DNA of 64,000 nucleotides, taken from the NCBI GenBank assembly GCA_002794735.1, contig NBAZ01000001.1, positions 1,736,001 through 1,800,000 on the forward strand, given 5' to 3'. The stretch is from Pyrrhoderma lamaoense. Taxonomy: Eukaryota > Basidiomycota > Agaricomycetes > Hymenochaetales > Hymenochaetaceae. The translations under genes were made by a program, and so were the position numbers. The notes beneath the pieces are model-generated. The model did no database searches, was not told the origin of the DNA, and saw nothing but the letters and a program-made list of their open reading frames with translations. The first letter of the stretch is position 1, and each line of letters starts with the position of its first letter. This document shows positions 1-11,439 of the stretch, piece by piece.

Positions 1-3000
1 TCAAGGTATTGTGTTCGAGTCTATGTTGCTATATCTGTTCTCACACTTTACTTTAGAGAAGGCACCGTCCTTGATCGCAAATAGTGCTAATGCAAGGGAT
101 AAACTAGTTGGCCAAATTGGTATCACATACGGCGTTTTGAGGCGTCTTGGATTTTCCGAAGATATCGTCAAAACGTGTCTTACGGAAGCTGCTGGTGTTG
201 ACCTTGAGCAAGCTTTCGATTGGGTCCGTCCTAATCGTCCGTTTTAATATCACATTTGCTCACGCCCATCTCTTTTTTCTCAATGTAGTTATATTTGCAC
301 TGTCCTCCAGAGGACCTGGACTTTGAAAAAAGATCTATTGATACTACTAATCAAGGTACACCGACGACGTCCAAAACCCCAGAATCGTCGAGTCACCCTG
401 GTACTCCGAGGACTGTTGAGACGAATCCACTTCCTAATTCACGCTCGAACGAGAGTGGGAAACAAGGGTCAACTGAGGCTGCTAGTACTCTCACGGATCA
501 ATCGAAAAGGGACGTGGATGATGCAACTTCAAAGGGGAATAACTCCAGAGATCTAGAAGAAGGCTTATCGGACATTGAAGATGAAGATGATGACGATCCG
601 AATGCAATATACGTTCGACTGAAGATGAGGATCTCAGATCTGACGAGGTCTCGCCGACGTGACAACTGGACTACAACTGAGGAAGTGCTAAAACGCCTCA
701 AAGCTAGACTTGAAGAGGTCAAAAAGCACTACTTCTTCACTGAAAGGATTGCGGAAGCTGCACTCAAGGAGAAACGTCGAGAAGCAGATGAAGCAAAATT
801 ATTGTCCGGTCTTAAAGGAGATGGTGTAGGCATTTCGTCTTCGAAAAAAAATCCACCTGTGAACAAGAAGAAAGCAGAACCTACAGAGACTGATTCACTA
901 AAAGACGATACTCCGAGACCCGAATCTACTGGTAGCAAGAGCCTTGATGTAAACACCGATGACGATGATACTCCTGGAGGGATGTTTGCTCTGTTGGAAC
1001 CTATGCCAACGTCAGAAATCAGCCCTTCAGGGATCACAATAACTGTACGAGATATGGCTTTCCCGAAGCACTGGGCCGGTCGTACACCAAAATCTTTCTT
1101 GCTAGATTTCGTCACCAAATTGGATCGCTATGCAGCTGTCTTTTATAATGATATCTCTGGGGGGTTGCGAATAAAAAGTGCTTCCGTTCACATAAGATGG
1201 ACTGGAGGAAAGGTCAACGATTGGACGATGACTGGCGTCGCTTGTCATTCTATTGAGCAAGCGGAGCATTATATTGCTACAGTCGCGTTGCATGATCTCA
1301 CTTACCCTATTGAGGAGGGTTTCCGTAACGCAAATGGGAATTCTAAGGGATCTCAGACGTCTTTCAGGCTTCTTCCCCCGGCATTTCGTGACCTATGGAA
1401 TGAGTTGGAGGTCAAAAGAAAAGAAGATAATGACAGCGTCAATAGAGATATTTGGGATAATCTTAGCTCGGTTCTTGAACAGAAGTTGACAATAGATGAG
1501 AAAGTAAGGACTTATATGAGGGTATTCCCTATTCGTTTCAGAGCTGAGTTAACATTGTAAATTCTGCACTAGTCTGAGGACAAAGTTACTAGAGAGGTTA
1601 CACGGAAAGAAAGTGCACACTTGCCAGGCAGGACTGTACCTGAATATACACGAGAACAAATAAGGGCTAGTTTCTATGCCCGTCAATGTACTTACACATA
1701 TCAAAATATGCTAGTGTGTACGTTACGTATTTCTAATGATACGATATTAACATATATAACAGATGCAAAGAAATATGCTCCCTATTGCAGCATATAGAGA
1801 CACTATTATAGAAATGCTAGAAATGTCCCAAGTAATTGTGCTCAGTGGGGAGACAGGCTGGTGTGTAATCAGGTACTTCAGTAGCCGACTAATTCTAATA
1901 TCAAGAGTAGTGGAAAGTCCACTCAGTTGCCCAGTTTCGTATTGGAAGATCAACTGTCAAGAGGGCAGCACTGTAAAATAGTCGGTGAGCAGACCTTAGG
2001 AAGGACATGTCTAGCCGGGTAGTAAACTAAGACCTTTGGTAGTGACGGAACCTCGTCGAATATCTGCTATATCACTAGCTCAGCGTGTATCGTTAGAACT
2101 AGGAGATGCCCCTGGGAGTGTTGGAACAAACTCATCCTTAGTTGGTTATTCGATTAGGCTAGAGAGTCAGACTTCAAAGAATACCGCCTGAGCTTTGTAA
2201 CCAATGGTATTGCACTGAGGATGCTCGAAGGCGGAAGTGGGGTGGATGGCCGAGGGACGGCATTTGATGATATCACGGTGATTATTTTCACTGGATATTA
2301 CGATTATTACTACTAATATACTAACTTTTATTTTTAGCATGTAATTGTTGACGAGGTAATTATATGTGTAGTCTAATCACTCTATGTGTCATTGACAAGA
2401 TTCCGATAGGTCCATGAACGCAGTATTGACTCTGATTTCCTATTGATCGTACTGAAGTCTCTCATCCAGGAGAGGAAAGATCTGAAGTAAAAAGGACATT
2501 ATTCGATCTACCTAATAATTAAAAACTTACTCCACATCAAATTTACATCTAGGGTGATCCTAATGTCAGCCACTCTGGACGCAGAGAAAATTTCAAAATA
2601 CTTCGGTGGTTGTCCTACTATCCAGGTCCAGGACGAACTTTCCCGTTGATGTTCGTTACTTGGAAGATGCCGTTGAGTATACCAAGTGGTCCATAAAGGA
2701 GACATCTCCGTATGCCAAACGAGGTATATTCGCTGATACACTCAATTGAAAATTTGAAAGAAGGCTTATTCGGTCTTTCAATCTCATTTAGTCAATGACA
2801 AGTATCACCGGAACAAGAATGATTGGTCTGAAGATATGATCCAGAATAACGAAGATGACGACGACGAGGAGTCGATACCGGGCGTTGTAAAACTGCAAGG
2901 TCAACGTTTTTCTTCAAGCACAGTTACAACCATGGATCTACTAGACGAAAGACAGATACCTTACGAATTAATTATTTTGATCCTTGAAAAGATGTGTAGC

Positions 3001-5168
3001 GACTATACCGTTATGCATTTATCTTCTGCATTCTTGATTTTCATGCCTGGATTAGGGTTTGTCTATACCAGTCACATCGGCTCCTCCCAATACAAACTGA
3101 CGTTAAACAGGGAAATTCGTAAGCTCAACGACATGCTACTGGAACACCCGTATTTTGGAACGGACGCTTTCATCATTTTTCCATTACACTCGACGATCTC
3201 GAGTGAAAATCAAGGAATGGTCTTTGATATCCCTCCTCCTGGTGTTCGAAAAATTGTCATAGGTATGAAATATATCTGTTAATATACATGAACATATATG
3301 CTCATTTATCTAGCTACAAATATTGCTGAGACTGGTATTACGATACCTGATATAACTTGCGTCATTGACTCCGGAAAGCATAGAGAAATGCGGTAGGTCG
3401 CTCTTATAGACTGTATAACGTAATCGGTAAACAAGATTCATTGATTATTAATGTAGATTTGATGAGAAGCGCCAAATAAGTCGACTCAACGAAACATTTA
3501 TAGCCAAAAGTAATGCGGCTCAGAGACGTGGTCGAGCAGGGAGAGTACAATCTGGAATATGCTTCCACCTCTTTTCCAGAACCCGACATGATATAGTAAG
3601 TAATTCCCAGAGTGATATTCTATCGATCTCAGATGATAAATTCCGTTGTAAGATGGCAGATCATCCTTTGCCCGAAATGTTGAGACTTAGGTAATTATTT
3701 GAGAATAACTCTCCGTCACTGATATTAACTCGCTTCGCCGCAGCTTATCGGATCTTGCCTTGAGAATCAAGATTCTAAAGGTGAACCTAGGAAATTCGAT
3801 CCTTGATGTACTCTCCAAGTGTTTGGATCCACCGTCCTCAGTCAATATTCAACGCGCAGTTTCTTCCCTCATAGAAGTCAATGCCTTATCTGCTTCGGAA
3901 GAAATCACGCCTATGGGTCGACTCCTCAGCAAGCTCCCCACAGATGTTCACCTAGGGAAATTCCTTCTCATAGCTGCTCTGTTCCGTTGTTTAGATCCCG
4001 CATTAACTATAGCTGCTGCTCTAAACTCAAAATCTCCTTTTATATCTCCATTTGGTTTGGAACAAGAAGCTGATAGAGCGAAAATGTCCTTCAAGCTTGG
4101 TCCGTTCAATTCATGTAGTTTTATAATAAGGAGATGCTGATTACTGTCACTTAGGAAATTCTGATTTCTTGACTATCCATAATGCATTCTCGAGCTGGAG
4201 ACGGGCTTCTGCTAATCCTGGTTTTGTACGAAAATTTTGTAGACAAAACTACTTAAGCTATCAGGTTTGTTCTAGCAGCTTCTTGTACCCAGTAGATGGA
4301 TGTTTATACTTTATGCAGAACTTACAGCAGATTGAAGAGTTGAGACAGCAGTTCTTGGGCTATTTAGTCGACTCTTCCTTTATCAAGGTTGATCATGACT
4401 TTGTGAAAGAGTTAAACAGGTAAGGGTCAAAGTGTATACCCTCAATCCACACTAAAATAACGAATTTCCTTAGGGCTCGGTATTCAAGAGGATACAAAAC
4501 ACGATTTATCAATGTCCCTACTGAATATGATAGGAATAACGCAGATAATATGGCACTGCTTAATGCAGCTTTATGTGCAGGACTCTATCCCAAATTACTG
4601 ACACTTCAAGACCCTAGTGGCATCAGAACGATAGGCAATAATCAATCTATAGCGTTCCATCCTTCATCCGTCAACTTTGGACGGAAGCCACGGGACTTCG
4701 GGGTTAATTACCTGACATACTTTACAATAATGTATGTTACTATACTTTGTACAATTCACAATCCTGAACATCAATTATCCATAGGCAGTCAAAGAGGCTT
4801 TACGCATGGGAGACCGGACCTGCAGACGACCTAGCAATTCTGCTACTTTGCGGTGATACCGAATTCAAGGTATATAATCAGTTTGTTCATTTTAACGAAA
4901 TCATCGGGCGAGAAACTTACGTTTAAACTTGCAGCTCTTTGCAGATACTGTTATCATTGACCGAAAAATTCGCTATCGACTTGCGCCAAAGACTAGTGTG
5001 GCCCTTAAATATCTTCGTGCAAAAGTTGCAAATAATCTCGCACTCCAGTTCAAAGGAAAGGGATTGTCAGATAGGCTGATTCTATGGGATGATATAGCAA
5101 TGCGAATTTTAGGAAAAGTAAAGGTTGAGACTGAATCGGACGCTGGTCTTGGTGTTGTAGTACATTGA
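1..5168 (+). CDS. DHX29-like DExH-box RNA helicase, 5'-truncated
   Basis: 3' part of a large DEAH/DExH helicase of the DHX29/YLR419W type, which in other species promotes 48S initiation on structured mRNAs. The window opens inside an intron ending near 57. A UBA-like segment follows (58-230, joining to WLYLHC), then an acidic linker and an RWD-like region (about 300-1500). The helicase core has motif I GETGCGKSTQ (spliced across 1852-1907), [25 protein letters not shown] and [10 protein letters not shown]2 and OB-fold regions run to the stop at 5166-5168. At least ten introns are needed, for example 1504-1572, where phase fits only if splicing removes an apparent stop. Two introns appear to use GTCCGT donors (about 229 and 4100). 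One base is missing from C runs at 2183-2185, 2627-2629 and 2642-2644. The frame then resumes with family-typical residues, so consensus error is likelier than decay. Confidence 0.88.
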
Positions 5169-5333
5169 ATGCATGAGTATATTACAATTGCGTGACAAAT
5201 TAGAGAAAAGTGGAACAAACCCCGTAACTAAAGGGCATATATTCATACGTGCATAAGGATACAGTAATGACTAAAGTTTCTTGCATACTTAGAACAGCAG
5301 AACAAAAAGATGTACAGTCTTTGAGAGACATTT

Positions 5334-5960
5334 TTACTCCTCATCTTCCTCATCGTCATCCTTACTAGAAATAGTAAAAAAAATGGGTAAATGTAACGTA
5401 ACAATGATCATAGACAGTACGTACGCAATGTTGTAGAAACGGAGCTCATAGGAGTCCTTGGAAGAAGCAATGACGCTATAGAGTACTGTTGATTAATGCT
5501 AATCAAGCAGGGTGCGCTTAGAGATACATACCGAATCCAGTCACGGAGCTGGTTCTTCTTCAAGAACTTTTTAGTGAGGTACTTAAGATACCTCTTGGAA
5601 AACTCAATGTTGGTGCTAATGACAATTTTGTGTCCTATTAACGAATTAGACGTGTAATTAGCTATTTCCTTCGCACAAAACTTGCAAGTATAGGTAATTT
5701 ACCTTCAAGGCTGAGCTTTACATTTTCACCAAGGTTTCCGGCCTTGCCCTCAACCTTAATACGGTCGTGGAGGAAGGTTTCGAATGCAGCTCCATCGAAG
5801 ACACCGTCACTGGCCGGCTTGGAGAAGTCGATAGTGAATTTGTGCTTGGTAGAAGTCTTTCCGGCAGCAGTCTTCGGCTATAAGAAAACAAATGGATAGG
5901 GCAAGTGTGGTGAGCCTACTGAGAAGACAGCTCAGCAAAGCAGTCCCAAGCACTAACCAT
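5334..5960 (-). CDS. RPL22: 60S ribosomal protein L22 (eL22)
   Basis: Large-subunit ribosomal protein eL22. The spliced product starts [15 protein letters not shown] and carries the family stretches [52 protein letters not shown] and [11 protein letters not shown]. It ends in the usual acidic tail KDDDEEDEE before TAA at 5334-5336. Exon 1 codes only for the initiator Met (5958-5960), followed by an 80-nt intron (5878-5957). At least three further introns follow, and the last exon is just the acidic tail. The gene converges on the upstream helicase (165 bp between stops) and diverges from CBF5. Confidence 0.95.
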
Positions 5961-6271
5961 CTTGACTTTGATGAGTAGAAAAGAGTGTGTGAACAGATGT
6001 GAGCTCTTGAGGCTTGAGTAAAATCCGAAAAGTTTCTGGCTTGTAGGTTCGCAGAGTTGGTGCTATATAGCACCACGACATGAAACAATTTGGGAATTTA
6101 AATACACGCCACTCCAGATCTCACTATGACCGGCAACTACCGAAGGAAAGATCGACATCAGTGTTTGGGAAATTGATGTGCACAAATTAAAAATTCAGTT
6201 CGGAAGTTAACGTCGGTGCTTACTTTAAACTTCTAGGTCTTTGGTAGTCCACCCCTCCAGGAATATCTGCA
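5961..6271. promoter_or_regulatory. Divergent RPL22/CBF5 promoter with 18-bp palindrome
   Basis: This 311-bp interval separates the start codons of RPL22 (minus) and CBF5 (plus) and must hold both promoters. A perfect inverted repeat, TGGTGCTATATAGCACCA, lies at 6058-6075, about 100 bp upstream of the RPL22 ATG. Its centre CTATATAG could serve as a TATA element in either direction. I see no other strong motif. Shared control of a ribosomal protein gene and an rRNA-modification gene would make sense but is inference. Confidence 0.5.
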
Positions 6272-8081
6272 ATGGCCAAAGACCTCTCGAAGGACCAAGT
6301 TGCCTCTGCACAACTTAAGGGTGACTTTTCCATCAAATCGGAGGAGACTGCTCCCAAACTTGATACTTCACAGTGGCCTTTGCTCCTTAAAAACTATGAC
6401 AAGTTGCTTGTACGCTCAAGTCATTTTACACCTATTCCTTCTGGATGCAGTCCCCTCAAGCGTGACATACAGACATATATCAAGTAATGAAAATTCATTT
6501 TGTTTCTTTCTCTCCTGTTATCCTGATAAAATAAACTTAGGTCTGGTGTTATCAACCTTGACAAACCGTCAAATCCATCATCACACGAAGTGGTCGCTTG
6601 GCTGCGCCGTATTCTTCGTTGCGAAAAGACTGGTCATAGTGGAACACTTGATCCAAAAGTTACGGGTTGTCTGATTGTATGCATTGATAGGGCAACTAGA
6701 CTAGTGAAGTCACAACAGGGTGCCGGTAAGTACAAATCGTTGTAAGGTATACATGAAGGTAGCTCATATACGCATATGCAGGAAAAGAATACGTGGCCGT
6801 TCTACGTTTACACGCACCTCTTGAAAATCCTGCATCTCTTCCTCGTGCTCTGCAGACGCTTACAGGTGCTCTTTTCCAACGTCCGCCTCTCATTTCCGCT
6901 GTTAAGCGGCAACTTCGTGTCCGAACTATTTATGAGTCTAAGCTTCTTGAATTTGACGAGAAAAGGAATCTTGCAGTATTCTGGGTGAACTGTGAAGCCG
7001 GAACATACATTCGTACTCTGTGTGTTCACCTTGGTCTTCTTCTTGGTGTTGGTGGACACATGCAGGAGTTACGACGTGTCCGCAGTGGGGCTATGAGTGA
7101 AAACGATGACATAGTTACCATGCACGACGTTTTAGATGCTCAGTGGCTATATGACAATACCCGCGATGGTGAGACAAGACCTTTTCCTGACATTTGATCA
7201 TTCTCACTAGCCTCCTGCAGAAACCTACCTTCGTCGCGTTATTCGACCTCTTGAGTCTCTACTTGTTGGTTACAAACGCATCGTCGTCAAAGACAGTGCT
7301 GTTAACGCTGTCTGCTACGGTGCAAAGTTAATGATCCCGGGTCTACTCCGTTATGAGGCAGATATTGCCCTAAATGAAGAAGTCGTATTGATGACGACCA
7401 AGGGTGAAGCAATTGCCCTTGGAATCGCTCAGATGACAACAGTTGAACTTGCTACCTGTGATCATGGTGTTGTTGCCAAAGTCAAAAGATGTATCATGGA
7501 ACGTGATACTTATCCGCGTAGATGGGGTTTGGGTCCCAAAGCCTTGGAGAAGAAGAAAATGATCAAAGATGGGAAACTTGGGAAGCACGGAGAGAAAAAC
7601 GAAAAAACACCAGCAGAGTGGAGTCGGGACTACGTTGACTATACACGCGATGTAAGTGCTTTACTAGTAATTGCAACTTTAACCAAATTTTTTGTATAAA
7701 AAAAAATTAATCAAAATGCAAATATAGGATCCCGCTGCTGGCCCCTCAACTCTTCCACCTGCTCCGGTCGTAGCTGATGTTTCAATGGCCGAGAGCAAGA
7801 CTGAGGATTCGGATAGCCCAGAACCGGAGAAAAAAGAGAAAAAAGAGAAGAAGGAAAAGAAGGAAAAGAAGGAAAAGAAGGAAAAGAAAGATAAGGAGAA
7901 AAAGAGAAAGAGGCACTCAGATGTGCCTGAGCCTGAAGGTGACCTTTCGATGGCTGTGAGCACGGCTGGTAATGATGATAAGAAGGAGACTGAAGAAGAA
8001 CGAGCGGAAAGGAAAAGAAGGAAGGCTGAAAAGAAAGCTGCAAAAGAAGAGAAAAAGTCGAAGAGACAAAAAACTGAATGA
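6272..8081 (+). CDS. CBF5: H/ACA snoRNP pseudouridine synthase Cbf5 (dyskerin)
   Basis: Catalytic subunit of H/ACA snoRNPs, converting uridine to pseudouridine in rRNA and snRNA in the nucleolus. The product starts [14 protein letters not shown], with a dyskerin N-terminal region, then [19 protein letters not shown]. The TruB catalytic motif [13 protein letters not shown] contains the nucleophilic Asp. [14 protein letters not shown] and a PUA domain ([20 protein letters not shown] onward) follow. The tail is a Lys/Glu-rich nuclear region built on a 9-nt tandem repeat (about 7829-7890, KKE units), ending KKSKRQKTE. Introns fall at about 6485-6540, 6726-6780, 7167-7220 and 7651-7727. All phases close without frameshifts. 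The start agrees with the family N-terminus. Confidence 0.96.
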
Positions 8082-8412
8082 GTTTCTTTTTTTCTCATAT
8101 ATTTCTCCATGTTCTAGTTCCTTGTTGCCTGTGTCTATACTGTAATCATACTCTTTTTTTCTGGATATACACTGAATTAAACGTTAATCAGCTATATCGC
8201 CAAATCAGATACATCAAAGGTTAAAAATAATAATCGTGGACTTGCTGAGATTGTTGCTGTAACATTGTTGCTAATTACAACTGCTTACGTCATGAATACT
8301 AAATTGGCCTATGAGTGTCCTGGCGCTTGAGCGCTTGAACCAACTTCGCCACGGTCCTCTTCCTAGCTTATTTCGTCAACCTGTCCATAGTGTTTCTACT
8401 TTTGTTTCAACA
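8082..8412 (+). other. CBF5 3' region and VAC8 upstream region
   Basis: This 331-bp interval holds the CBF5 3' UTR (T-rich) and the VAC8 5' region. An ATG at 8311 is in frame with the VAC8 start at 8413 with no stop between, so the last 102 bp could be coding in a longer transcript. No other feature seen. Confidence 0.4.
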
Positions 8413-10871
8413 ATGGGCAACGCTGTAAGCAGCTGCTGTGACCCCTGCTGTACGTTCTGACTCTTCTGTGATGTAATTCCCACTAATAACTAATGTAAAT
8501 CCATAATTTCTTCCGTTATATGTCTTCTGTAGTCCGCTCGCGCAGGTCGCATGCTTATGAACCATTACTGCTTGAAAATGAGAGGGAAGCTGTTGCAGAC
8601 TTGTTGCAGTATCTTGAGAGTAAGTACCTATTAAGAGTTGGCTTGGAGTCGACGTCCACGCGCTAACCGCAATTCTTCTGACTTTTCGGCATACTCTTGA
8701 TGGGTTAATGTAGACCGAACAACAACAAACTTTTTCACTGGTTCACCCCTGTCAGCACTCACAATTCTATCATTCTCTGATAATGTCGACTTGCAGCGTA
8801 GTGCCGCACTTGCTTTTGCCGAAATCACTGAGAAAGAGGTGCGACCGGTGGGCCGGGACACATTGGATCCGATTTTATTTCTTTTGAGTAGCCATGATAC
8901 CGAAGTCCAGCGTGCAGCTAGTGCAGCATTAGGTAACCTTGCTGTTAACAGTATGTTTTTTATTTTTTGTTAGGGAAGACTATTCTATTTTAACACATGT
9001 TACAGCGGACAACAAACTTTCAATTGTAAAGCTCGGTGGTCTCGAGCCCCTAATCAGACAAATGCTGAGCCCAAATGTTGAGGTGCAGTGTAACGCTGTT
9101 GGTTGTGTTACAAACTTGGCAACACATGGTATGAAAATTGAACAATCCATCTTGTTTTGCTGTACTAAAAAACTTTGAAAGATGACAACAAGACCAAAAT
9201 AGCCAAGTCTGGTGCTCTCGTTCCGTTAACTCGCCTCGCAAAATCGAAGGACATGCGTGTGCAGCGAAATGCAACGGGTGCTCTACTAAATATGACACAC
9301 TCAGGTACTTGATTCCATTTTTTTGATAACCCTATTCCTCATAGCATTTTTTTCAGATGAAAACCGACAACAGTTAGTTGCCGCGGGAGCAATTCCGGTG
9401 CTTGTTAGTCTCCTCAATTCACCTGACACAGATGTACAATATTATTGTACTACTGCTCTTAGCAATATTGCTGTGGATGGTGAGTATCAAAGCCTCCTCA
9501 TATTTTCTTTGTACTCAATGCCTATATGTAAACTAGGTAACAATCGCAAGAAATTAGCTCAGAGCGAACCGAAACTAGTCTCTAGTTTAGTTGCGCTCAT
9601 GGATAGTCAAAGCTTGAAAGTCCAATGTCAAGCAGCTCTTGCACTTCGAAACCTTGCTAGCGATGGTAATCAATAGTTGTTATGGTTTTTGCTTCATCGC
9701 TAACTCGGTTACGTAGAAAAATATCAGCTAGACATAGTCAAAGCTGATGGTCTTGGTCCTTTGCTCCGCCTTCTTCAATCTACTTATCTCCCCTTAATCC
9801 TTTCGTCCGCTGCTTGTGTCCGGAACGTCTCAATACATCCTCAGAATGAGTCTCCTATCATCGAAGCAGGCTTCCTCCATCCATTGATTAGTCTTCTGGG
9901 TTTCAAGGATAATGAAGAAGTTCAGTGCCATGCTATCTCGACTTTGAGGAATTTAGCTGCCAGCTCTGAGAAAAATAAGGGTCAGATAGTGAAGGCAGGA
10001 GCGGTGCAACAAATTAAGGACTTGGTACTCGAGGCGCCTTTAAACGTACAAAGTGAGATGACGGCATGCGTAGCTGTTTTAGCACTTAGTGGTATGTCCT
10101 TATTATATCCACAATACTAAATCTCACTGTACTGGCCCAGATGACTTGAAGTCGCAACTTCTTGATATGGGTATTTGTCAAGTTCTTATCCCACTAACTG
10201 CGTCCCAGAGTATTGAGGTGCAAGGCAATAGTGCGGCTGCTCTTGGTAATCTATCTTCAAAAGGTGATTAGTGGCTCTTTATAACATGAAGCAACAGTGC
10301 CCTAATGTATGTGATGTTTAGACGGACGTACCAACAAAGATGATTACTCCGCTTTTAATGAAGTCTGGAATCAGCCGGAGGGTGGTATGCAGGGCTATCT
10401 ATATCGTTTCTTGACGAGCCAAGATGCAACCTTCCAACATATTGCGGTTTGGACAATTGCTCAATTACTCGAATCTGAGGGTACATTATCTATTTTTTTA
10501 GTATTATTCTCGGCTAACGGTGAAAATTATTAGATCCCCAATTAGTTTCTAATATACGGAGCTCAGATCGACTAATACCTCATATTCGAGATCTTGCGGC
10601 CTCCCGAACTGTTTCGCCATCATCCTCCCTTGATTCAGGGTCTCGTCGTTCACATTCTCAGTCGTATGAAGAAACTGACACTGAGAATGGCTCAAGCGAG
10701 ATTCAAGTTCTTGCAAGGAAAATAATTGAAGCAATGGAAACAGAAGCGATGCCTCAACTAATTCAGACAGCTTCAACACAATCAATCTCAAGGAAAGATG
10801 AGGTAGAAAAGGCAGACGACGAGCTGCGCAGGAGCGTACATGCTGCTTTCAACGGGAAGGATGGCCGGTGA
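8413..10871 (+). CDS. VAC8: Vacuolar armadillo-repeat protein Vac8
   Basis: ARM-repeat scaffold of the vacuole membrane, used in vacuole inheritance, nucleus-vacuole contacts and autophagy in yeast. The chosen start gives [12 protein letters not shown], with Gly2 for myristoylation and a Cys cluster for palmitoylation, as in the family. [20 protein letters not shown] follows, then about ten ARM repeats with units such as [58 protein letters not shown] and [16 protein letters not shown] hydrophilic C-terminal tail ends at the TGA 10869-10871. About ten short introns all fit in phase. An in-frame upstream ATG at 8311 would add 34 residues and bury the acylation signal. Confidence 0.96.
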
Positions 10872-11439
10872 TAGATCAATCACTGCATTGGATTAATATT
10901 TATCTTTTTTTTCTTGGCTGCGATACCACTTTTTTGCATTGTTCCCACCCACTCGTTTCGATTTCCCTGTACATGTCAATACTAATGGTTTTTATTATGG
11001 ACTTCACTCTCTTATCCATATCTCAAATTGTGTTTTTGCTCATAAGGGGCTAAGAGTTAGTCAAGGCCTCACTGGTAGATACTGCGTATTGTGTAGATAC
11101 ATAATACAATATGATTTATGCTTGTTTTATGTGGCCATTGTTATTGTTTCAATTGCCGCAACTTTTGTCCTAGAAAAGGAAAGTCCACGAGGCAGGCTAT
11201 TATAAAGGGCTACAACCACGCTCCTTCTCGGCCGGAAATTTCATAGGCTCGGACTGCGCAGTGTGCAACGAGGTTTCCTATCCACCTTCTTCACATTCTC
11301 TTATATCTTGTACCATCAGGACTGCTTGAGGCTGCGCCTTCAATCGTTCACTCTACACGACGCGACAGGACGCGACACTAATTAGAGTTGTTGAACTACA
11401 CATTAATATAGACGTCTTCTAGGAACCACACTACAAATT
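10872..11439 (+). promoter_or_regulatory. VAC8 3' region and GH16 promoter
   Basis: Intergenic stretch of 568 bp. A TATA-like element TATTATAAAG lies at about 11198-11207. GACGCGACA occurs twice, at 11359-11367 and 11369-11377, exactly 10 bp apart and 63-81 bp upstream of the glucanase ATG. The core ACGCGA resembles the MBF/MCB cell-cycle site of other fungi. Function is inferred. Confidence 0.4.

Noticed and set aside
1..5168. DHX29-like gene as a pseudogene
   Set aside because: All helicase motifs and splice signals are intact. The only defects are three single-base losses in C runs, the same type seen in the core gene eIF4E.
7679..8110. Minus-strand frame rich in Ser and Phe
   Set aside because: It is the mirror of the AAG/GAG repeats coding for the Lys/Glu tail of Cbf5.
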